From Agrobacterium tumefaciens (GTDB taxonomy: Bacteria; Pseudomonadota; Alphaproteobacteria; Rhizobiales; Rhizobiaceae), in the NCBI RefSeq assembly GCF_017726655.1, contig NZ_CP072309.1:248001-312000 (forward strand): DNA of 64,000 nt. Direction: 5' to 3'. Every line of letters begins with the position of its first letter. Within the stretch, counting starts at the first letter, position 1. A program made the translations under genes and the position numbers. Shown piece after piece: positions 51,040-58,715 of the stretch. The notes beneath the pieces are model-generated. The model saw only the letters and a list, made by a program, of their open reading frames with translations. It did no database searches and was not told the origin of the DNA.

Positions 51040-52019
51040 GACCGCACCTCCAGCCCGAAACCGGGGCCAGCTGTGCGGATGATGGTGTCTATATCGGAGC
51101 GCGTGGGAGTGAAACCGAGGGTTTCTTCCGCACGTTTGATATCCGCAAACAGCGCGGGCGGGTCGCCGGCACGCCGGGCGCGGAAATGGACTGGCACCTC
51201 CTGCCCCGTGACACGGTGGATGGCGCGAATGATATCCCCCACCGAGGTACCGCGGCCGGACCCCAGATTGACCCGCAGCGTCTCCCCGCCATCTATGAGA
51301 TATTTGACAGCGGCGACGTGCGCATCGGCAAGATCGCTGACGTGGATGTAATCACGAACGCACGTGCCATCGGTGGTGTCATAATCCGCACCGAAAACGT
51401 CCAGTTGCGGCAGCTTGGCAGCGGCAGCCATCAGCGCACGCGGGATCAGATGGGTTTCAGGCTCGTGCCGTTCATAAAGCTCGCCATCCGGATCGGCTCC
51501 CGCCGCATTGAAGTAGCGCAATGCCACGAACCGCAGGCCATAGGCAGCGGCATAGTCTTCCAGCGCCATCTCGAAAATCAGCTTGGTTCGCCCGTAAGGG
51601 TTGACCGGCATCTGCGCAGTTTCCTCGCGGATCGGCAATTGCGGCGGCACGCCATAGGTTGCGCAGCTGGAAGAAAACACCAGACCGCCGATATTTTCGT
51701 CGAGGCAGGCATCCAGCAGCGCCAGGCTCCCGGCAACATTGTTGCGGTAATATTTGCGCGGATCCTCCACGGATTCACCGACATAGGCATTGGCCGCACA
51801 ATGGATGACGAAGGATGGCGCGAATTCCCGGAGCGTTGCTCTCAGGGGGCGGTTGTCGAGAATGTCGCCCTCGACAAAGGGACCCCATCGAACCGAATCC
51901 GCATGGCCGGTCGAAAGATTGTCGTATGCGATGGGCCTGAAGCCGGATCGAGCAAGCGCCTTGCAGATGTGGCTGCCTATGAAGCCGGCCCCGCCCGTGA
52001 CGAGGATTGTGCGTGGCAT
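51036..52019 (-). CDS. galE: UDP-glucose 4-epimerase
   Basis: Interconverts UDP-glucose and UDP-galactose. It has 327 residues from the ATG at 52019 (MPRTILVTGGAGFIGSH), 1 bp after the upstream gene's stop. The NAD motif GGAGFIGSH, the catalytic SSSCATYG region and YGRTKL (YxxxK), RYFNAAGADPDGELYERHEPETHLIPR and GTCVRDYIHVSDLADAHV are all typical of GalE. Second gene of the five-gene operon; the product sugar nucleotide presumably feeds the GT2. A housekeeping galE may exist elsewhere. Confidence 0.93.
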   Translation of the reverse strand: MPRTILVTGGAGFIGSHICKALARSGFRPIAYDNLSTGHADSVRWGPFVEGDILDNRPLRATLREFAPSFVIHCAANAYVGESVEDPRKYYRNNVAGSLALLDACLDENIGGLVFSSSCATYGVPPQLPIREETAQMPVNPYGRTKLIFEMALEDYAAAYGLRFVALRYFNAAGADPDGELYERHEPETHLIPRALMAAAAKLPQLDVFGADYDTTDGTCVRDYIHVSDLADAHVAAVKYLIDGGETLRVNLGSGRGTSVGDIIRAIHRVTGQEVPVHFRARRAGDPPALFADIKRAEETLGFTPTRSDIDTIIRTAGPGFGLEVRS

Positions 52020-52020
52020 G

Positions 52021-53043
52021 TCATGCGACCTCCGCCACGGCCTTGCCTGCCAGCATCGCATCGAAATAAGCGATGGTTCTCTCCAGGCCAATTTCAAGCG
52101 GTACGCGCGGCTGCCATCTCAGCAACTCGTTTGCCCGTGAGATATCGGGGCGACGTTGCTGGGGGTCGTCGACCGCCGCAGCCAGATGCACGATGCGCGA
52201 CCGTGAGCCCGTCATGCGGATGACGATATCGGCCAGTTGCCGCACCGGAATTTCCGTGGGGTTACCAAGGTTGATCGGCCCGGTGCAGTCTTTCGACTTC
52301 GCCGAGAAGCGCAGGAAGCCGTCGATGAGGTCATCGACATAGCAGAAGGACCGCGTCTGGCTGCCATCGCCGTAAATGGTAATGTCGTCGCCCTTCAGCG
52401 CCTGGACGATGAAATTCGAAACGACGCGGCCGTCATCAGGGCGCATACGCGGCCCATAGGTGTTGAAGATACGCCCCACCTTGATGTCGACGCCAAAAGT
52501 TCGGTGATAATCGAAAAACAGCGTTTCGGCGCTGCGCTTGCCTTCATCGTAGCAAGCTCGCGGCCCGATTGTATTTACATTGCCGAAATAGGTTTCGGGC
52601 TGCGGATTGACATGAGGATCGCCATAAACCTCCGAGGTCGAAGACTGTACGACAGTTGCACCGCACTTGCGCGCCACCTCAAGCACGTTGACCGCGCCAA
52701 GCACATTCGTCAGCAGCGTGCCGACAGGGTCGCGCTGGTAGTCGGGCGGCGACGCTGGTGAAGCGAAATTGAAGATCAGCGATACATCGATATCATAGGG
52801 CTTGCGAACATCGTGCTCGACCAGCGAAAACCGCTTATTTTCCCGCAAATGGGCAACATTTGCCGTGCGTCCGGTGGAAAGATCGTCGAGGCAAATCACC
52901 TCGTGGCCGCTGCTCAGCAGGCGCTCGCAAAGATGGGAGCCCAAAAAACCGGCCCCACCATTAACGAGGACACGTTGACCAGGTTTCCATTCCGAATAAA
53001 TGGTTACGCCATTGTCGTGATCGTTGGGAACGAAATTACGCAT
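52021..53043 (-). CDS. UDP-glucuronate decarboxylase-like (UDP-xylose synthase) SDR
   Basis: An extended SDR of 340 residues that probably converts UDP-glucuronate to UDP-xylose. The ATG at 53043 follows GGGAG. The NAD motif is RVLVNGGAGFLGSHLCERLL; note VNGGAG where most have VTGGAG. The hallmark UXS segments follow: FASPASPPDYQRDPVGTL, STSEVYGDPHVNPQPETYFGNVNTIGPRACYDEGKR (with YxxxK), RIFNTYGPRMRPDDGRVVSNFI and GDGSQTRSFCYVDDLIDGF. These fit UXS better than GalE or dTDP-glucose dehydratase. First gene of the operon, with a 395-bp AT-rich upstream region. Confidence 0.9.
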   Translation of the reverse strand: MRNFVPNDHDNGVTIYSEWKPGQRVLVNGGAGFLGSHLCERLLSSGHEVICLDDLSTGRTANVAHLRENKRFSLVEHDVRKPYDIDVSLIFNFASPASPPDYQRDPVGTLLTNVLGAVNVLEVARKCGATVVQSSTSEVYGDPHVNPQPETYFGNVNTIGPRACYDEGKRSAETLFFDYHRTFGVDIKVGRIFNTYGPRMRPDDGRVVSNFIVQALKGDDITIYGDGSQTRSFCYVDDLIDGFLRFSAKSKDCTGPINLGNPTEIPVRQLADIVIRMTGSRSRIVHLAAAVDDPQQRRPDISRANELLRWQPRVPLEIGLERTIAYFDAMLAGKAVAEVA

Positions 53044-53438
53044 GACACACGTCTCCCCATGAGGAATCAGCACAGCTGATCCAACTACCTTTGATCAAAC
53101 TTCAGATTGCACGGCATTTTGAATATCGCCCTCCGGTTTTTACTTCTTCTGGAGGAATTAATATTCACATTCGAAACTTTTCAACTTCCATGATAGGCAC
53201 AGTGAAAGACAGGTCAACTCTATTTTATCGAAATATTACAATTGATTACCCTAGATTTCTCGAAATAACCCGTCAGTTTAATCCTTTTTAATTATGCCTC
53301 TATTATGCCTATCTTATTGAGCATTAGCGCAAGCTTCGCTCAACCCGTCGGGTCTATGTTGGTTTTGTAAGGCTCGGTCCACCGGGAAAAACCGCCCGGC
53401 GAGATGCGACAGACAGTCGGTTTCAGGGGACATAAACC
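53044..53438. other. AT-rich divergent intergenic region upstream of polysaccharide operon
   Basis: This 395-bp gap is clearly lower in GC than its surroundings, especially 53130-53330. It should carry the promoter of the leftward polysaccharide operon and of the rightward lipoprotein gene. TTATGCCT is directly repeated near 53293-53311. A weak open frame (53091-53291) has no family features and I do not call it. Confidence 0.5.
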
Positions 53439-53783
53439 ATGAATGAAATGCCTTATTCCCATAGCGGCAAAACACGCCATTTTCGCCTGGCGCTTGTTGC
53501 CGCAGCACTCGCAACTTTGACTTTCGCAACGGCATCATGTTCCGTTGTCGAAGACGCTGTTCTGATCAAGGCCGCGTCTGCCGACAGCGCAACCGTCAAG
53601 ACCCGGGTTGCTCAGTCGAAGGCATCCTATGGCTATCAAAAAACCGGCAACGCGGCCGTTACTCTTGTCGCCGATGCCGCAGACACGCCAGCGGTATCAC
53701 GGCAGCCTTCCTGGGGCTCATCTCCATACATCTGCTCGCCGAGCGGATTCGGGCAGAAATCCCGCTGCTTCCTGAGACCCTGA
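53439..53783 (+). CDS. Small lipoprotein with conserved C-terminal SPYICSPSGFG motif
   Basis: A 114-residue exported protein. A signal segment (about 18-32, ALVAAALATLTFATASC) ends in a lipobox-like A-S-C, so Cys33 could be lipidated. The C-terminus SWGSSPYICSPSGFGQKSRCF resembles the tail of many small rhizobial secreted proteins, with two Cys that could pair. A good AGGGGACAT ribosome site precedes the ATG. It lies between the polysaccharide operon and the LuxR gene, convergent with the latter (52 bp apart). I do not recognise a function. Confidence 0.7.
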   Translation: MNEMPYSHSGKTRHFRLALVAAALATLTFATASCSVVEDAVLIKAASADSATVKTRVAQSKASYGYQKTGNAAVTLVADAADTPAVSRQPSWGSSPYICSPSGFGQKSRCFLRP

Positions 53784-53835
53784 GCCTTCGGAAAAACCGG
53801 GGAGCTGGCGTCGGGGCTGATGGTCGCCCTGACGC

Positions 53836-54609
53836 TCAGTTCTTCCAGCCGCCGGAGACCGTCGCGTCTTCATCTTTACTGAAGAAGCGCGACGCGGCCT
53901 CCGTGCGGTTGCGCACGTTCATTTTCTTATAAATATTGCGAACGTGAACCTTGACGGTGTTCTCGGACAGACGAAGCCGATCGGCGATGATCTTGTTTTG
54001 CGTACCCTTGCAAAGCAGGTCAAGAATTTGCACTTCGCGCGTCGTTAGCGCCGCCATCTCGCTCTTGGACGCGGCCAAGGCATCGGCGCGGTTGGCGATC
54101 ACACGGTCGTCCTGCACGCTCTTGGTGCTGACGGAAGAGGTATGGGGCGTAAGCCTGCCGAGAAGAGCTGCCGGAAAATGCTCCCCGCCCTTCATGAGCA
54201 GATCCACCGCCGCCATGAACACATCGAGCCTCAGGTTGAGCGGTAGCACGCCATCAATGACACGCATTCCCACCAGCGTCTTCAGCGACTCCTCGAACTT
54301 GTCGATTGTTTCCACAACAAGCGCGATCGGGGCATCCGGGTGCTTTTCACGAACATCAGAAAGAACAGCCTGCAGGCGCTCTCCTGCCATACGGTAAGGC
54401 AGAACCAACCGCACATCGTTGCCGTAATCCTCCTCGACCTCGCCTGACGAGGGAATACTCACCACAGCGAACGATGGGAACTTTTTGCCCAGCGCCTCCA
54501 TGAGACACTCGGAAAAAAGGTCCGGGTCCGCTATCACCAATACTGTACCATTTATAGGAATCCCGGCGGTTTTTTGTTTAGCCGTATAATCTGACGTTCC
54601 CATGAACAT
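53836..54609 (-). CDS. LuxR/NarL-type regulator with pseudo-receiver N-terminus
   Basis: A DNA-binding regulator of 257 residues. The ATG at 54609 (MFMGTSDY) has a GGGAGG site; the frame is open 39 codons further upstream but without a start context. The C-terminal HTH is ALTTREVQILDLLCKGTQNKIIADRLRLSENTVKVHVRNIYKKMNV. The N-terminal 140 residues look like a receiver fold (GTVLVIADPDLFSECLMEALGKKF) but lack an acceptor Asp where DLVLLDxxMP would be (here VRLVLPYRMA), so phosphorylation is unlikely. It sits between the polysaccharide operon and the type I secretion locus and could regulate either. Confidence 0.85.
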   Translation of the reverse strand: MFMGTSDYTAKQKTAGIPINGTVLVIADPDLFSECLMEALGKKFPSFAVVSIPSSGEVEEDYGNDVRLVLPYRMAGERLQAVLSDVREKHPDAPIALVVETIDKFEESLKTLVGMRVIDGVLPLNLRLDVFMAAVDLLMKGGEHFPAALLGRLTPHTSSVSTKSVQDDRVIANRADALAASKSEMAALTTREVQILDLLCKGTQNKIIADRLRLSENTVKVHVRNIYKKMNVRNRTEAASRFFSKDEDATVSGGWKN

Positions 54610-55508
54610 TGACGCCTCCCTCAAGGGCTTACGCGTTACTATCTTTTGGTTGTACAGTCTCTTGCCCGCAGAGTACCCCTCCTCCCCGGATAGCCAGGGA
54701 CGATTTTCCGCGTCATGCCATGTCAACTATTATTAATCACCCGTTAATTCAGACACGCTAATACGAAAAGCTGTGTAAATAAATGGCCCAAACGGGTTAT
54801 TTTTTACAATTGACATACAAAATAGGTTACGGCGGGATAGAATCGTTCATCCTCATTCTACCCCTGAAACAAGCACCGCGAAAAAACTTTCCCTTTGGTT
54901 TCACTATCTCGAAGAGCGGAACTTTAGGTTGATATTCGGCCGCATAGCCCTGATGCGCAAGATGCGCGGGCTGTGCGATTCTGGGATGAAGACGCCTTCC
55001 ATCCAAAATAAACCATGTTTCCGGAAAACCCGGATATTTCTGGCTACGGCTCGAATTTTCAGCGAACTTGACCGCTGAAAGGCACCCGAAAGACTATACT
55101 TTCGCAACAAGCGCCATGGTGTCTAACCCAAATTGATAACTAGGAAGCAAAATTTTTCTGCGGCACAGTCTGACCGTCGCTGAACGGCGGCTGACGAAAA
55201 GATGCTTCCGGTCCTGACGTGTGTTTGAAGGCACCGGTCTCTCTTCAAGAAACAAGCAAGTGAAAAAGACGAGGCCACCGCGCTCCCCATCGGAGCGAGG
55301 AACGGATTTGTGCGCCGTTTTAACGAGTAGCGCACAAGGGCTGAATGACAAGAGCCCGGCTACGGGCCGATACCAAGCCGCAGATGATGCGTCATGAGTC
55401 CATCTGCAAACATCAATCTTCATACTATTCGGGGCAGGCGCGATAAAATCCCATTTGAGATGAGAGGGATTTCGAAAGCTGCTCCGAGCTTTTTCGGAGG
55501 AAATCGAA
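54610..55508. other. 0.9-kb gene-free region upstream of the type I secretion locus
   Basis: This is the longest stretch without a gene in the window. The first third (54720-54850) is AT-rich, with TTGACA at 54809-54814, and could contain the divergent promoter of the LuxR gene. The rest is of mixed composition and has only unsupported short frames. It ends in a GGAGG site 8 bp before the next ATG. A long untranslated leader, a small RNA or several regulator sites are possible; none is shown by sequence alone. Confidence 0.5.
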
Positions 55509-56474
55509 ATGGGTTACAAGCCACAGCCTGCTGGCGACGACATCACCAAGATCGGCGCACTTTCCGAGGGTTTTGCTAACACCTCGACCAACGACGCCGA
55601 TGTCGACGACAGCAATGTTGGTACCGCGAACGGCGAAAACCGCAACAACGATTACAGCGACAACAGCACGGACAACAGCTCGCATGTTGATCTCGACGCT
55701 ACGGTCGATGTGGCTGTTGGCAACGGTGACAATCGCGACAACGACTACGACTGGAGCTACGAAAGCAAGTCGTACAGCGACAACGACACCATCACCAAGA
55801 CGACCACCATCAACGACAACGACACCGACTATGACTGGAGCTACAGCTCCAAGTCCTACAGCGACAACGACACCACTGTGCAGACGATTACGGAAACGGA
55901 TACCAAGACGTTCTCCTACTCCGACAACGACACGTCAGTGGCGACGACCACCACCACCGGCAGCTTCAACTCGTCAGACAGCTACTACACGTCCGATGAC
56001 GACTTCGGCAACGTTGGGGGTGTAGCGGATGTCGGCAATCTCGGCATCGCCGGCGGGGACCTCACCTTCAACCTGGGTGACGACTTCTCCTTCACTCTTG
56101 ATGTCGACAACATCCTCAACAGCTCGCTCAATGGCGAAGGCAACGACACCGGCTTCAGCATGGTGCAGGCCAACCACCTGGCGGACCAGGATCAGGCCTG
56201 GGACGTCGACATGCAGAACGGTGGCGCTCAAAACCACCTCAGCGCCAATGCCGGCGACGCCTATGGTGCTGAAGGCATGGACGGCAATTGCTGGGACCTC
56301 AACGCCGGCGACGACGCAGCAGGTTCGAGCACGGCAGATGCATCGGCAATCCTGGCAAACTCCGGCTTCCATCTGGAACTGGTGCAGGGCGCCAACATGC
56401 TCTCCAACGCTGTTGACGTCACGATCACAGGCGGCAACTCCAGCGTTTCGGACGTTGGTGAAGATCACTCCTGA
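55509..56474 (+). CDS. Asp/Ser/Thr-rich acidic repeat protein, putative type I secretion substrate
   Basis: A 321-residue protein of very low complexity, rich in Asp, Asn, Ser and Thr and nearly free of basic residues and Cys. There is no Sec signal peptide. Residues about 79-150 hold tandem repeats built on D-Y-D-W-S-Y-x-S-K-S-Y-S-D-N-D-T; the first two copies are 28 residues (84 bp) apart and a shorter third follows 20 residues on. The second half (about 165-321) is Gly/Asp/Asn-rich without the GGxGxDxUx RTX nonapeptide. The ATG has a GGAGG site. It stands first in a run with an exporter and HlyD protein, so export is inferred. A 12-bp hairpin after its stop may keep its transcript partly separate. 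Confidence 0.75.
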   Translation: MGYKPQPAGDDITKIGALSEGFANTSTNDADVDDSNVGTANGENRNNDYSDNSTDNSSHVDLDATVDVAVGNGDNRDNDYDWSYESKSYSDNDTITKTTTINDNDTDYDWSYSSKSYSDNDTTVQTITETDTKTFSYSDNDTSVATTTTTGSFNSSDSYYTSDDDFGNVGGVADVGNLGIAGGDLTFNLGDDFSFTLDVDNILNSSLNGEGNDTGFSMVQANHLADQDQAWDVDMQNGGAQNHLSANAGDAYGAEGMDGNCWDLNAGDDAAGSSTADASAILANSGFHLELVQGANMLSNAVDVTITGGNSSVSDVGEDHS

Positions 56475-56494
56475 TATCCACCCTTCGTGAAACG

Positions 56495-56522
56495 AACTGC
56501 ACCGGCACGCGCCGGTGCAGTT
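56495..56522 (+). terminator. 12-bp hairpin between the two putative secreted-protein genes
   Basis: AACTGCACCGGC (56495-56506) and GCCGGTGCAGTT (56511-56522) form a perfect 12-bp stem with a 4-nt loop, 21 bp after the stop of the acidic repeat protein. No T tract follows. It could act as a partial terminator or mRNA stabiliser, giving more of the first product. Confidence 0.6.
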
Positions 56523-56622
56523 TGCGGTTGATCGACCAGGTCAGGCAAATGACACACCGTCCTTGAGACAGGTGCGACAGCCTCTCCCCGTCCCTGCCGC
56601 AATGATCAGGGAGGGATCATCA

Positions 56623-58638
56623 ATGCATATCGACAAGATTTCCGACATGATCGCACATTTCATCGGACTGTTTGATACGGTTATCGATGAAGCGCGTCTC
56701 AGAGCCAATCTGACCGAAGGGCACGTTCGTTCCGCTCCGGACAGATTAGCGGCGGATGAAGCAGCGGGGCTGCCCGACAAGAATTATGACGTTCCGCTTC
56801 AGGACTACGAACCCGGCGTCAACTACCGGGCCGGCTATTACGATTTCGACTATGTCCGACCGCACTTCGCTCGCGGCGTCGAACACGACAGCCAGCACCT
56901 CGCGAACAATGTTCCCGCTGACATGTCTGTCAGCAATTTCCGCTTCCCCGGCCGCACTTCATTTGAAGAAGAGCGCGAGTTGGTGGTTCACACCGGTCCA
57001 GGCTCCGTCATCGGTCATCTTTCCCAGGTCAATATTCTTCAGGACGATGACTATCTGAACATGACGGATGGTCCGAATGTGGCACGCGACACCTCTTTCG
57101 TGACGCAACGGACCGTGGAATTCTATAACGAGGCGTCCGTCTTTACGCCGTTTTCCACCTTCCAGCGCGTCGATGGTTACGATGCCCTGCAGGCGCTGGC
57201 CAAATCCGCGCACGACTATATCGATCATGCCCGCGAAAGCGGCGTAACCTCCCTCGGCACCGGCGCGGATCAGGATTTCGTTCTGGCCGGCCATGATATC
57301 AACGGCCTTTACATCAACGGAGAATTGGCCCAGGCCAAGCCGACGCTTGACGAACTCATGCCGGATCGGGGCATCGCCAAGCCCGCCGAGGCGCCTGAAA
57401 AAAGCGAGGTTTCGCTGCACGAAGACAGCCCTGCCGGCAACAGCCTTGATGTTGCCGCGGGCGCCAATGTCGTCGCCAACATCGCCACGCTGATCAATAC
57501 CGGCGTCATGACCTCCGTAACGGCTGTTATGGGCGATTATCACCAGATCGACGCGATCACTCAGTCCTATGTCTATAGCGACCGGGACGAGATCGACTCT
57601 GTCTTCACGCGGTCCGGTGATCAGGCGGCCACCGCCGCCTATAACATCGCCAGTTTCGAGCGGACCGTTTTTCCGGGTGCCGAGAAGGATGCGGGCGGCG
57701 ACGACAATGGCGAACCGCCGACATTTCCCACAGCGTGGCGCGTGAGTGTCCTGGAAGGCGACGTCTCCTTCGTTCACTGGATCGAACAATATCAATTCGT
57801 CAGCGACAACGACACGATGACGGTAACGACCTCGGGCGCCAGCGTCAGCCTGCTGACGGGCGGTAATGCGACACTCAACGTCGCCAATTTCCTCGGCATC
57901 GGCATGCAGTACGATCTCGTCATCGTCGGCGGTCATGTGCTCGACATGAACATCATCAGCCAGGTCGCCGTGCTTTACGACAATGACTGGGTTCGGGCCA
58001 ATCCGGATGCCCCTGAGGGTGCCACCGTCCAGTCAAGCAACAACCTGCTCTGGAACGACGCCACAATCCACAATGTCGGCAGCAACGAACGTTTCGAGAC
58101 GATGCCCGACTACATGAATCAGACAGTGACCGCGATCAACGAGCGCGACCCCAACATGCCGGACGGCTTGGCCCATGATGCTAATTTCGCCGGTTATCAG
58201 GGGCTCAACGTCCTCTACATCACCGGCAATCTCTACGATGTCAGCATCATCAAGCAGGTCAGTGTGCTCGGCGATTCCGACGATGTGACGCAGGCCGCGG
58301 CCAGGGTTATCGAGAACAACGAGGATGCGACCGTCCATATCGACACCGGCAGCAACGCCGTCGTCAATCTCGCACAGATCATCGATTACGACAGCTTCGG
58401 ATCAACGACATATGTCGCCGGCGGCGTCTATTCCGACGCGATACTCATCCAGGGCGGCATTATCGAAAATGACATGTCGCAACCCCAGCACGGCCAGCTT
58501 GCAAACGAGGTCATCGCCTTTCTTCACGACGATCCGGCCACAATCGAAAACGAATCCGATGGCGTCATCAATGCCGGCCATGACCTGTCCTGGTCGAACG
58601 CGCATTCCGCCGACGTCATGCAGACGGTGACCGCGTAG
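56623..58638 (+). CDS. Putative type I secreted protein with about 45-residue beta-rich repeats
   Basis: A 671-residue acidic protein without signal peptide or RTX motifs. The ATG at 56623 follows GGGAGGG. The N-terminal 90 residues include a helical segment (DKISDMIAHFIGLFDTVIDEARL). From about residue 285 at least three, perhaps four, modules share the pattern G-[AGS]-N-x(3-4)-N-[IVL]-A...V-x-G...I-x-Q-x-x-V...D: examples start GANVVANIATLINTG, GGNATLNVANFLGIG and GSNAVVNLAQIIDYD. Shorter versions contain VLYITGNLYDVSIIKQVSVLGDSDD. The C-terminus is SWSNAHSADVMQTVTA. Just upstream of the ABC exporter. I do not recognise the family; secretion through the adjacent system is inferred. Confidence 0.75.
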   Translation: MHIDKISDMIAHFIGLFDTVIDEARLRANLTEGHVRSAPDRLAADEAAGLPDKNYDVPLQDYEPGVNYRAGYYDFDYVRPHFARGVEHDSQHLANNVPADMSVSNFRFPGRTSFEEERELVVHTGPGSVIGHLSQVNILQDDDYLNMTDGPNVARDTSFVTQRTVEFYNEASVFTPFSTFQRVDGYDALQALAKSAHDYIDHARESGVTSLGTGADQDFVLAGHDINGLYINGELAQAKPTLDELMPDRGIAKPAEAPEKSEVSLHEDSPAGNSLDVAAGANVVANIATLINTGVMTSVTAVMGDYHQIDAITQSYVYSDRDEIDSVFTRSGDQAATAAYNIASFERTVFPGAEKDAGGDDNGEPPTFPTAWRVSVLEGDVSFVHWIEQYQFVSDNDTMTVTTSGASVSLLTGGNATLNVANFLGIGMQYDLVIVGGHVLDMNIISQVAVLYDNDWVRANPDAPEGATVQSSNNLLWNDATIHNVGSNERFETMPDYMNQTVTAINERDPNMPDGLAHDANFAGYQGLNVLYITGNLYDVSIIKQVSVLGDSDDVTQAAARVIENNEDATVHIDTGSNAVVNLAQIIDYDSFGSTTYVAGGVYSDAILIQGGIIENDMSQPQHGQLANEVIAFLHDDPATIENESDGVINAGHDLSWSNAHSADVMQTVTA

Positions 58639-58715
58639 CTCTGACTGGCGGGGCGGCATGCGCCCTGCGAAGTCGAACCGCAGACACCGTGAGAACACCG
58701 AGGGGACGGATAAAA

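Noticed and set aside
53091..53291. Short plus-strand open frame in the AT-rich gap before the lipoprotein gene
   Set aside because: No ribosome site at its start, no family features, and its codons look like intergenic AT-rich sequence.
55743..55940. Possible CRISPR-like or tandem DNA array
   Set aside because: The repeats are in-frame protein repeats inside a coding region, with no spacers or cas genes.
55509..56474. RTX toxin or adhesin call for the Asp-rich protein
   Set aside because: The GGxGxDxUx nonapeptide is absent; Asp/Asn richness alone is not RTX.
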